DNA from: TMP-86 sp964247385
Lineage (GTDB): Bacteria > Pseudomonadota > Gammaproteobacteria > Steroidobacterales > Steroidobacteraceae
DNA: 64,000 nt
Assembly (NCBI GenBank): GCA_964247385.1
Contig: CAXTUB010000002.1
Location: forward strand, 1-64,000
Reading direction: 5' to 3'
Below, one piece after another: positions 1 to 7,684 of the stretch; within the stretch, counting starts at the first letter, position 1; the number at the start of each line of letters is the position of its first letter. The notes beneath the pieces are model-generated. The model ran no database searches and was not told the DNA's origin. It saw only the letters and a program-made list of their open reading frames with translations. Position numbers and translations under genes: made by a program.

Positions 1-1819
1 ACGCGGGCGCTGCCGCCGGCATGCCCGCGGCCGCCGGCGCTTTCGCGGCCGCTGGCGCACTCGCGGCCGCTGGCGCACTTGCAGGCGCGGGCACATGGGC
101 TGCCGACCCGCCGACGCCAGCCGCACGGGCAGCAGGGGCAGGAGGGGCCGCTGCTGCGCGCGCACCGACTACTTCGGCAGGGCTGGGCTCGATCAGCTTG
201 CCAACGAGCGCGGGGTCGATTCGCGTGAGCAGCGGCTCGTAGCGGCTCAGCGTGATATCGACGCGCGGCGAGGCCGCGTCGCTCCATCTCCAGGAGCTCT
301 CTGAAAATAGCTTTGCTGCTTGCGCCGCGGTTCGCGGCAACACGACTTGCAAATAAATCATGAGCACGCGAAACAGATTCAACCCTTGCGTACAGATCGC
401 CTGCACTTCGCCGCGCCGCTCGAGATCTTTGATCAGAATCCATGGCTTCTGCCGGTCGATGTATTGATTGGCGCGGTCGGCAAGCGCCATGATCTGCCGG
501 CACGCATCCGCGTAATCGAGGCTTTCGTACGCGGCGGCGATGGCATAGCCGGCGGTCACGAACTCGTACTGCAGCTGCTGCTCCGGCAAGCTCGCTGCAA
601 GCCGCCCCCCGAACTCACGATGGATGAATGCGGCGCAGCGACTCGCAATATTCACGAGTTTGCCGATGAGATCGGCATTGCAGCGTTGCACGAAGTCTTC
701 GAAGTTGAGATCGAGATCATCCATCCCAGGACCGAGCTTGGCTGCCAGGTAATAGCGCAAATATTCCGGCGACAAAGAGTCCAAGTAGCGTCTTGCCGTG
801 ATGAACGTGCCGCGCGATTTCGACATTTTCTCGCCATTGATGGTGAGAAAGCCGTGCGCGTGCACCTGCGTGGGCTTGCGCATCCGCGCCGCTTCCAGCA
901 CTGCAGGCCAGAACAGCGTGTGGAAATACAGAATGTCTTTTCCGATGAAATGATGCAGCTCAGTCGACGCTCCCGTGCCGAAGAAATCGTCGAACACGAT
1001 TCCCGTTCTTGCGCACAGCTCGGCAAAGCTGCCGAGATAGCCGATCGGCGCATCGAACCACACGTAGAAGTATTTGCCGGGCGCGTCCGGAATCTCGATG
1101 CCGAAGTACGGCGCATCCCGGGAAATATCCCAGTCTTTCAAGCCTTGCTCGAACCATTCCTCGAGCTTGCGCGCCACGCTTGCGCTGACCGCGGCGCTCG
1201 CCACCCAGGCGCGCAATGAATCCTGAAATGCGCTCAGCTTGAAAAAATAATGTTCCGACTCGCGCTGCACGGGCGCGGTGCCCGAGACGATGGAACGCGC
1301 ATTGCCCAGATCCGAAGGCGAATAGGTTGCGCCGCACACCTCGCATGAATCGCCATACTGGTCCGGCGAGCCGCAGTTGGGGCAGTCGCCGCGGACGTAG
1401 CGGTCCGGCAGAAACATGTTCGCGGCCGCATCATAGGCCTGACGGACCGAGCGGCGCTCGATGAAACCGCGCTCGCGCACCGTACGGTAGATCGAAGCGC
1501 AGAGCTCGCGGGTCGATGCCGCATCGGTCGAGCTGAAATTGTCGATACTGATGTCGAGATCCGCCAGGTCGCGCCGATGCTCGACGTGCACCGCTCCGAT
1601 CAAGGCTTCGGGACTCATGCCGTCCGCTTGCGCCTTGAGCATGATGGGCGTGCCGTGAGTATCGTCTGCGCAGACGTAGTGGCATTCGTGGCCGCGCATG
1701 CGCTGAAATCGAACCCAGATGTCGGTTTGAACGGCTTCGAGCACATAGCCCAGATGGAGCGGCCCGTTGGCGTAGGGCAGTGCGCTGGTCACCAGGATTC
1801 GGCGCTTCGCCGCGCTCAT
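1..1819 (-). CDS. metG: Methionyl-tRNA synthetase (3' end outside window)
   Basis: Charges tRNA-Met with methionine in the cytosol. 606 codons are visible and the frame stays open to base 1, so the C-terminus lies outside the window. The N-terminus carries the class I signature PYANGPLHLGY (HIGH-type, with Tyr in the last place), then a zinc knuckle with CPNC and CEVC pairs near residues 140-160, and the KMSKS loop (GEKMSKSRGT) near residue 330. The order and spacing match the long E. coli-type enzyme. The last visible ~40 codons form an Ala/Pro-rich linker that in relatives precedes a C-terminal tRNA-binding domain. The ATG at 1819 follows a good GGAAGG ribosome site. It is last in a minus-strand run behind two PilT-type ATPases, 37 bases downstream. 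The linker contains an 18-base direct duplication (43-60, 61-78). Confidence 0.97.
   Translation of the reverse strand, partial: MSAAKRRILVTSALPYANGPLHLGYVLEAVQTDIWVRFQRMRGHECHYVCADDTHGTPIMLKAQADGMSPEALIGAVHVEHRRDLADLDISIDNFSSTDAASTRELCASIYRTVRERGFIERRSVRQAYDAAANMFLPDRYVRGDCPNCGSPDQYGDSCEVCGATYSPSDLGNARSIVSGTAPVQRESEHYFFKLSAFQDSLRAWVASAAVSASVARKLEEWFEQGLKDWDISRDAPYFGIEIPDAPGKYFYVWFDAPIGYLGSFAELCARTGIVFDDFFGTGASTELHHFIGKDILYFHTLFWPAVLEAARMRKPTQVHAHGFLTINGEKMSKSRGTFITARRYLDSLSPEYLRYYLAAKLGPGMDDLDLNFEDFVQRCNADLIGKLVNIASRCAAFIHREFGGRLAASLPEQQLQYEFVTAGYAIAAAYESLDYADACRQIMALADRANQYIDRQKPWILIKDLERRGEVQAICTQGLNLFRVLMIYLQVVLPRTAAQAAKLFSESSWRWSDAASPRVDITLSRYEPLLTRIDPALVGKLIEPSPAEVVGARAAAAPPAPAARAAGVGGSAAHVPAPASAPAAASAPAAAKAPAAAGMPAAAPA
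43..78. repeat. 18-bp perfect tandem duplication in the metG linker
   Basis: The 18-base unit at 43-60 is repeated exactly at 61-78, with a degenerate further copy just before it. It encodes Ala-rich linker residues of MetG in frame (a multiple of three), so it lengthens the linker without breaking the gene. Confidence 0.75.
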
Positions 1820-1856
1820 GCCGCCTTCCGGGCGCGGCGGGTATGATCCGTCCGCA

Positions 1857-2918
1857 TCACGATGCTTCGCGGTAGGGTTCGAACTTGGCTTTGTTGATGG
1901 CCTTTCGGAACGCTTCCTTGCCCGTGATCTCACGCTTCTCGAGCAGCTGCTGAATGGCCGTATCCATGGTGCGCATGCCGAGCGCGGCACCGCTTTGCAT
2001 GGCATTCTCGAGTTGATCCATCTTGCCTTGGCGAATGAGATTGGAGACCGCCGAGGTGTTCACGAGAATTTCGAGCGCCGCGACTCGCCCCTGTTTGTTC
2101 GCGGTCGGGATGAGCTGCTGCGAGACGACGCCGCGCAGCGAGGTGGACAGCATGGTGCGCACATGCGGCTGCTTATCCGCCGGGAACGCGTTGACCATGC
2201 GATCGACCGTGGCGGCCGCGCCATTGGTGTGCAGCGTTCCCATCACCAAGATGCCCATTTCCGCAGCCGTCACCGCGATGCCCATGGTCTCGAGATCGCG
2301 CAACTCGCCGACCAGGATGACATCAGGGTCTTCGCGCAGCGCCGACATCAGCGCTTGTGAGAAGGACGGGGAGTGCACGCCGATTTCGCGCTGACTGATG
2401 AGACAGTTCTTGCGCGGATGCACGAACTCGATCGGGTCTTCGATGGTGAGAATATGCCCGTGCTCGCGTGAGTTGATGTCATCGATCATGGCGGCGAGCG
2501 TGGTCGACTTGCCCGAGCCCGTCTTGCCCGTGACGAGAATGAGCCCGTTATTGACACGGCAGAAGTTGCGCACTGCCTCGGGCAGGTTCAATTGCTCCAT
2601 GGTGCGCGCGGTGGACGGAATGGCGCGAAACACGGCGCCCATGCCATTCAGCTGGCGCATCACGTTGACGCGGAATCGGGCCAGCCCGGTCATGCTGTAG
2701 GCGAAGTCGGTGCCGTCTTTCGATTCGAAACGCTCGACGGAAAGCTTGGGCATGATCTCATACAGCACGTCTTTCACGTGCTCTGCGGTCAGGGCATTTT
2801 GTTGCAGCACCTTGAGCTCGCCGTATTGACGCACGCGCGGCGGGTCGCCCGCGAGGAAGTGCAGATCCGAGCCGTTTTTCTCCAATACGGCCTTGAGGTA
2901 CGCGTCGATCTTGGCCAT
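1857..2918 (-). CDS. PilT/PilU-family type IV pilus retraction ATPase (second copy)
   Basis: Hexameric cytoplasmic ATPase expected to power pilus retraction (twitching, DNA uptake). 353 residues, the usual size. An N-terminal PAS-like region (GSDLHFLAGDPP) is followed by Walker A GKTGSGKST near residue 132, the Asp box (LTIEDPIEF), Walker B (ALREDPDVILVGELRD) and the His box (GTLHTNGA), all intact. It starts 5 bases after the stop of the upstream paralogue, so the two are probably translationally coupled. The C-terminus (LGMRTMDTAIQQLLEK) is typical of PilT-like proteins. Whether it acts as PilT or PilU cannot be settled by eye. It lies between the first PilT-like gene and metG in one transcription direction. 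Confidence 0.9.
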   Translation of the reverse strand: MAKIDAYLKAVLEKNGSDLHFLAGDPPRVRQYGELKVLQQNALTAEHVKDVLYEIMPKLSVERFESKDGTDFAYSMTGLARFRVNVMRQLNGMGAVFRAIPSTARTMEQLNLPEAVRNFCRVNNGLILVTGKTGSGKSTTLAAMIDDINSREHGHILTIEDPIEFVHPRKNCLISQREIGVHSPSFSQALMSALREDPDVILVGELRDLETMGIAVTAAEMGILVMGTLHTNGAAATVDRMVNAFPADKQPHVRTMLSTSLRGVVSQQLIPTANKQGRVAALEILVNTSAVSNLIRQGKMDQLENAMQSGAALGMRTMDTAIQQLLEKREITGKEAFRKAINKAKFEPYREAS

Positions 2919-2923
2919 GAGCG

Positions 2924-4015
2924 CTAGCTCTGCGCGGCGGCCATGGCCGCTGCTGAAGTCTCACTGACGTAGCGCTGGAATTGCCGCTTGTCCGAGGCAT
3001 AAGTCAGCGCATGCTCGGGGTCCACGTCCTTGGCCTGTATGGCCGTGAGCAGAGCCTGATCGAGCAGCTGCATGCCTTGATCCTTGCCCATTTGCAACTG
3101 GCTCGGGATCTGATGGCTTTGATCCGTCATGATGAGTTTGGCGATCGCCTTGGTCACGACCATGACCTCGCAAATCGCGCGTCGGCCGCGCTGATCGGGG
3201 CTCTTCACCAATACCTGGGTCACGACGGCGATGAGGCTTTGCGCGAGAAAGCTCTTGGTCTGCTCGCGCTCTTCGGTGGGCAGCGCATCGATGATGCGGT
3301 CAATGGTCTTGGTCGCGCTCGTGGTATGCAGCGTGCCCAGCACGAGATGCCCGGTCTCCGCGGCCGTCATGGCCATGGAAATGGTGGCTGCATCTCGCAG
3401 CTCGCCCACCAGGATCACGTCGGGATCTTCGCGCATCGCCGCACGCACCCCTTCGGCAAACGTCGGTAGATGCGTGCCAAGCTCGCGCTGAATGACTTGA
3501 GCGCTCTTGCTGCGATGAACGAACTCGATGGGGTCTTCGAGGCTGATGATGTTGACCGAGCGGGTCGAATTCAAGTAGTCGATCATGGAGGCGAGCGTGG
3601 TCGACTTGCCGGTGCCGGTGGAACCGGTGACCAGGATCATGCCCTGATGGTGGTCGCACAGCTTGCGCACGATGGGCGGAAGTCCCAATTGATCGATGCT
3701 CGGGATCTGCACGGGAATGGTGCGGAACGCCGCGCCGATGCCGGTCTCCTTGCGGAAGACATTCACTCGAAACCGGCCGCCCTCGGCCGAGACATAGGAG
3801 AAATCCAAATCGTTTCCCAACCGCAGCTGCTCGGCTTGCGATTTGGTGAGCACCTCTTGAATGTACGCTTCGAGCTCGGCGCTGCCCAGATCGCGAAATT
3901 TGATGGGCACCAAGTCGCCGTTCATGCGCAGCATCGGCGGCACGCCCACGGCCAGATGCAGGTCGGAACAGCCCTGCGCCATGCCCAGCTTCAGGAACGA
4001 ATCGATACGCGCCAT
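2924..4015 (-). CDS. PilT/PilU-family type IV pilus retraction ATPase (first copy)
   Basis: 363 residues. Visible motifs are SDLHLAVGVPP near the N-terminus, Walker A GSTGTGKSTT near residue 133, the Asp box (ISLEDPIEF), Walker B with the catalytic Glu (REDPDVILVGELRD) and the His box (GTLHTTSATKTIDR). The GSTGTGKS form of Walker A and the C-terminal QGMQLLDQALL...ALTYASD region resemble PilU, but the Walker B acidic residues are those of an active PilT. An Ala-rich tail (AAAMAAAQ) closes the protein. The gene follows the HEAT-repeat kinase by 19 bases and precedes its paralogue by 5, so the three form one operon likely devoted to pilus retraction and its control. Confidence 0.9.
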   Translation of the reverse strand: MARIDSFLKLGMAQGCSDLHLAVGVPPMLRMNGDLVPIKFRDLGSAELEAYIQEVLTKSQAEQLRLGNDLDFSYVSAEGGRFRVNVFRKETGIGAAFRTIPVQIPSIDQLGLPPIVRKLCDHHQGMILVTGSTGTGKSTTLASMIDYLNSTRSVNIISLEDPIEFVHRSKSAQVIQRELGTHLPTFAEGVRAAMREDPDVILVGELRDAATISMAMTAAETGHLVLGTLHTTSATKTIDRIIDALPTEEREQTKSFLAQSLIAVVTQVLVKSPDQRGRRAICEVMVVTKAIAKLIMTDQSHQIPSQLQMGKDQGMQLLDQALLTAIQAKDVDPEHALTYASDKRQFQRYVSETSAAAMAAAQS

Positions 4016-4034
4016 GCGCGCAAGGCTAATGGGG

Positions 4035-6422
4035 TTACTGGAACTTTTCCAGCGACTCGCGCAGCTCGTCCATGGACTGAGCCCGTTTGGCCTTGTCGAG
4101 CGACATGCTCCGCGTGACCAGCTCGTTGATGCCGGGTGGGAGGGACTTGTTGATCTCGATGGGCGGCCGCGCCTTGCCCTGCACGTGCTGGTACATCACG
4201 GACATGTGGTCGCCCCGCGAGTAGGGCGGCACTCCGGTGAACATTTCGTACATGATCACGCCCAGGCTATAGATGTCGGCGCGCTCGTCCACTTTCTTGC
4301 CGAGGATTTGCTCGGGCGCCATGTATTTCGGCGAGCCGATGACATACCCCGTCTTGGTGAGCTGCGTATCGCCCTGGCTCTGTGCCGCTGCCACCCCAAA
4401 GTCGACGATCTTGACGAGCTGCTCGTCGTTGATGAGCACGTTCGCGGGCTTCAAGTCGCGGTGCACGATGCCCGCCTGATGTGCCACCGACATGCCGGTC
4501 GCGATGTCCATCGCGAACTTGACGGCGCGCTTCAGCTCCACCGGCTTTTCATTGATGATTTCCCCGCTCAAGGTGTGCGATGGGAAATACTCCATGGAAA
4601 TCGCGTAATTGCCGCGAATGAACAAGAAGTCGTAGATCCGGATGACGTTCTTGTGCGTGATCTTGCGGCTGTAGCGCAGCTCATGCACGAAGCGCTTCAT
4701 CATCTCCTCATCCGACGAGACGTTCGGATTCAAGAACTTGAGGATGAGGCGTTCCTCGACCACGGTATCTTCCATGAGCAGCACCGTGCCGAATGCTCCC
4801 TTGCCGATCTTCTCGATGAACTTGTAGCGTCCCTCGATCACATCGCCCGGCTTGAGCGTGGCGATGTCGAGCTTTACCGCCTGAGATTCGGCCTGTTCCA
4901 CGACGGCTGAAATGTCCTGGCTGTCGATGAGCAGCGTCTTGCTCGCCGTCTGAATTTTTTCCGCGCGCTCGTTGGCGGCCAGTTGAGTCGTGGAAAACCG
5001 GTTGTCGATTTCCTCGAGCGCACGCCCGATCGCCTGGTTCAGAGTGGCGTCGGCAGAGGCTGCGAGACTCTTCAACTGCACGCGGATCGTCTCGGCGCGC
5101 CGCTCATCGGCGAGCTTGCTCAGCGCGGCAACGGCTTCGACGCGGATCTCGTTTTCCTGCCGCTGCAAGAGCGGCATGACTTGCGAGATATTTTTCTGAT
5201 CGCCCAGCTTGCCGACCGCGCGCAGAACCGTCGGCATGGATTTGGACGGCGCGGTCTGCAGCATCTCGACGAGCCGCGGCATGCATTTGGTGCTGCCGAT
5301 CTCGGCCAAAGCGTCCACCGCGCGCTCGCTCACCCACCAATCCTCATCGCGCGTCGCTTCGATCAGATGCGCAATGGCGCGCTCGTCCTTGGTCTGATTC
5401 AAAATCTCGATCGCGGCGCGGCGGATGTCTTGATTGTCGTCCTTGATGAGCTCGAGCACCGCATCGACGACGCGCGGACCGCCGATCTTGCCGAGCGCAT
5501 CGGCCGCGCGCGTGCGCACCCACCAGTCGCTGTCCGCGAGAACTTCGAGCAAGAACTTCACTGATTTGGAATTGCCGACGGCATTCAGCACTTCCACCGC
5601 GGCGCGCCGTGCGTACTCGTTCTCGTCCTTGAGCACGTCGATGAGATAGCGCACGGTCTGCGGATCATTCGCCTTGATCATGACGTCGACGGCTTTGTTC
5701 TGCACATCGATTTCCGGATCGCGCAGCATGGCCGCGACGGTGGGCAAGTCGATCTGACCGTCCATCTTGGACAATGCGCCGAGGGCGGCGGAGCGCAGCA
5801 ACTTGTTGTTGTCTTTGAGCTGCGCTTGAATGGCCTGCTGTACGCGCGGCAAGTTGAATCGAGCAAGCGTATTGACGATATGCAAACGCGCGACGGAATC
5901 CTTGCCTTCGAGCCGAGAGATTAGATCATCCACGGCCGACTCATCGGCAATCTCGGCCAGCACTCGGAACAGCGCGGCTTTCTCCGTGGGTTCCTGTGCG
6001 TACGCCGCATTCAAAAGCTCGCGCACCGAGAATCGTGATTTCTGCGCGGCGATGATGTCGAGGATGGCCTGCTTCGGCATCTCCGGCTTGGCAAGCGCCT
6101 CGAGCAGCATGGCCACCGGATATTTCTTGCTGCTCGACAGCGCCCAAGCGATTCCCGACACGGCGCGGCTGTTGGTCTCGCCGATCAACTTGAGCAGATG
6201 CGGCACGGTTTTCGGATCGGCGAGCTCTGCGAGCACGTCGACGTATGCAAGGGTTTCCTTTTTGTCGGCCACGCTCAAGGCGGTAACGATGGAATCCACC
6301 GCCTGCGGGCCCAGGGAACGGAGCTTGCGCAACGCGCCTTGCGCCGCCGCGCCGCCCGCATCTCCGCTGCCCTTGATTTCCGCGATGAGCCGGTCGGCGC
6401 GGTAATTGGCGAACAGGGGCAT
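4035..6422 (-). CDS. HEAT-repeat Ser/Thr protein kinase (pilus-linked)
   Basis: About 795 residues from the ATG at 6422. Residues ~20-490 are tandem HEAT/armadillo-type helices with recurring DxxxxVRxxAAxALG-like units, a protein-binding scaffold. Residues ~530-795 are a Hanks-type kinase: glycine loop GKGAFGTV (~541), the Lys of LILKFL, HRDLKPAN (~655), VDFG (~673) and MAPEQ, so it should be catalytically active. No membrane segment is seen, so it is probably cytosolic. It is first in the operon with two PilT-type ATPases, which suggests control of type IV pilus retraction by phosphorylation (inference). The frame also opens at an ATG at 6512, adding 30 residues of unconvincing sequence; MPLFANYRADRL looks like the natural N-terminus. 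No strong ribosome site is seen at either start. Confidence 0.88.
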   Translation of the reverse strand: MPLFANYRADRLIAEIKGSGDAGGAAAQGALRKLRSLGPQAVDSIVTALSVADKKETLAYVDVLAELADPKTVPHLLKLIGETNSRAVSGIAWALSSSKKYPVAMLLEALAKPEMPKQAILDIIAAQKSRFSVRELLNAAYAQEPTEKAALFRVLAEIADESAVDDLISRLEGKDSVARLHIVNTLARFNLPRVQQAIQAQLKDNNKLLRSAALGALSKMDGQIDLPTVAAMLRDPEIDVQNKAVDVMIKANDPQTVRYLIDVLKDENEYARRAAVEVLNAVGNSKSVKFLLEVLADSDWWVRTRAADALGKIGGPRVVDAVLELIKDDNQDIRRAAIEILNQTKDERAIAHLIEATRDEDWWVSERAVDALAEIGSTKCMPRLVEMLQTAPSKSMPTVLRAVGKLGDQKNISQVMPLLQRQENEIRVEAVAALSKLADERRAETIRVQLKSLAASADATLNQAIGRALEEIDNRFSTTQLAANERAEKIQTASKTLLIDSQDISAVVEQAESQAVKLDIATLKPGDVIEGRYKFIEKIGKGAFGTVLLMEDTVVEERLILKFLNPNVSSDEEMMKRFVHELRYSRKITHKNVIRIYDFLFIRGNYAISMEYFPSHTLSGEIINEKPVELKRAVKFAMDIATGMSVAHQAGIVHRDLKPANVLINDEQLVKIVDFGVAAAQSQGDTQLTKTGYVIGSPKYMAPEQILGKKVDERADIYSLGVIMYEMFTGVPPYSRGDHMSVMYQHVQGKARPPIEINKSLPPGINELVTRSMSLDKAKRAQSMDELRESLEKFQ

Positions 6423-6538
6423 CGCTAGGGAAGCTCTGCCCAGGTCACGCGAAGCGCGTTGCGTGCCGAACGGCGCGCCGAGGGGCGCCTGCGCGATGGT
6501 GACAGGATGCATCGAAACTCGTGGCTCACGACGCGAGA

Positions 6539-6544
6539 ATTATG
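6539..6544 (-). promoter_or_regulatory. Possible -10 element for the kinase-pilT operon
   Basis: The minus strand reads CATAAT (5 of 6 matches to TATAAT) in the kinase/mrp intergenic space. No convincing -35 hexamer is visible, so this is weak. Confidence 0.3.
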
Positions 6545-6589
6545 CCATACCGACCTTTGCGCTCCGCCAGCGTACAATGGCGAAAACGC

Positions 6590-7684
6590 ATGATCGCTCA
6601 CACTAGCGCAACGCTGCGCGCTGCCGCCGAATCCATCCACGACGCTTATCTCGATTGCAATTTGGGACAAGCCAAGGCGGTGACACGCGCGCAAGTCGAG
6701 GGGAGTCATGCGGAGATCGAGGTCACGCTCGGGTTTCCGAGCGCCGACTATGCGCCGGTGCTGGCAGCGAGAATCACCGAACGCTTGGCGCCCGCATTGG
6801 GCGGAATACGTCTCGCGGTGCAGGTGAGTACCCACATCGCGACGCACGCCGTGCAGCGAGCGCTGAAGCCGATCGCGGGAATCAAGAATGTGATTCCCGT
6901 CGCATCCGGCAAAGGCGGCGTGGGCAAATCGACCACGGCGGTGAATCTCGCGTTGGCGTGGCAGGCCCAGGGCGCCCGAGTCGGCATCCTGGATGCCGAT
7001 ATTTATGGGCCCAGCCAGCCGACTCTTCTCGGCTTGAACGGGCACAAGCCGACCACTTCGGATGGCAAGAAGCTGACGCCGCTCGAAGCGCATGGCCTGG
7101 TCGCGATGTCCATCGGCTTCCTGATCGATACAGACGCAGCCATGATCTGGCGCGGCCCGATGGTGACGCAAGCATTGACGCAGTTGCTGCAGGATACGGT
7201 ATGGGGTGAGCTCGATTATCTCGTGATCGACATGCCGCCCGGCACCGGCGACATTGCGCTCACCTTGTCGCAGAAAGTGCCGGTGAGCGGCGCCGTCATC
7301 GTCACGACGCCGCAGGACATTGCGCTCGCCGATGCGCGTCGCGCGCTCAAGATGTTCGAGAAAGTGGATGTGCCCGTGCTGGGGATCGTCGAGAATATGA
7401 GCGTGCACGTGTGCTCCCAATGCGGCCATCGCGAGCATTTGTTCGGCGCGGGCGGGGGCGAGAGGATGGCGGCGCAGTACGGTGTTCGCCTGCTCGGCGA
7501 GCTTCCGCTCGATGCGCGGGTGCGGGCCGATGCCGACGCCGGCGCGCCGACGGTCGCTGCGAATCCGCGGGGCGAGTTGGCAGGCACGTATCTCGAGGTG
7601 GCGCGGCGCGCAGCGGCGGTACTTTCCTTGCGTGAGCGCGACTACAGCCGGAAGTTTGCAAACATTCGCATCGAGAATTCGTGA
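6590..7684 (+). CDS. mrp: Mrp/ApbC-type P-loop iron-sulfur carrier ATPase
   Basis: Binds and transfers Fe-S clusters to apoproteins (Mrp/NBP35 family) in the cytosol. 364 residues from the ATG at 6590. An N-terminal MIP18/DUF59-like domain is followed by the deviant Walker A GKGGVGKST near residue 107, switch residues (DADIYGPSQPT), and IDMPPGTGD. A CxxC pair (VCSQCGH) near residue 270 is the expected bridging cluster site. The frame is open upstream to 6521, but those residues are not family-like. It overlaps dcd by 4 bases (GTGA), so dcd is likely co-translated. The metG/mrp/dcd neighbourhood recalls pseudomonads, with the pil ATPase operon inserted between metG and mrp here. Confidence 0.95.
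   Translation: MIAHTSATLRAAAESIHDAYLDCNLGQAKAVTRAQVEGSHAEIEVTLGFPSADYAPVLAARITERLAPALGGIRLAVQVSTHIATHAVQRALKPIAGIKNVIPVASGKGGVGKSTTAVNLALAWQAQGARVGILDADIYGPSQPTLLGLNGHKPTTSDGKKLTPLEAHGLVAMSIGFLIDTDAAMIWRGPMVTQALTQLLQDTVWGELDYLVIDMPPGTGDIALTLSQKVPVSGAVIVTTPQDIALADARRALKMFEKVDVPVLGIVENMSVHVCSQCGHREHLFGAGGGERMAAQYGVRLLGELPLDARVRADADAGAPTVAANPRGELAGTYLEVARRAAAVLSLRERDYSRKFANIRIENS

Noticed and set aside
320..1219. Long plus-strand open frame of 299 codons
   Set aside because: It is the antisense of metG, whose own frame is open throughout and carries all class I synthetase motifs; long antisense frames are expected at this GC content.
6573..6578. TACAAT as a strong mrp promoter
   Set aside because: It would put the transcript start within a few bases of the ATG with no -35; kept only as a possibility because spacing differs from the other units.
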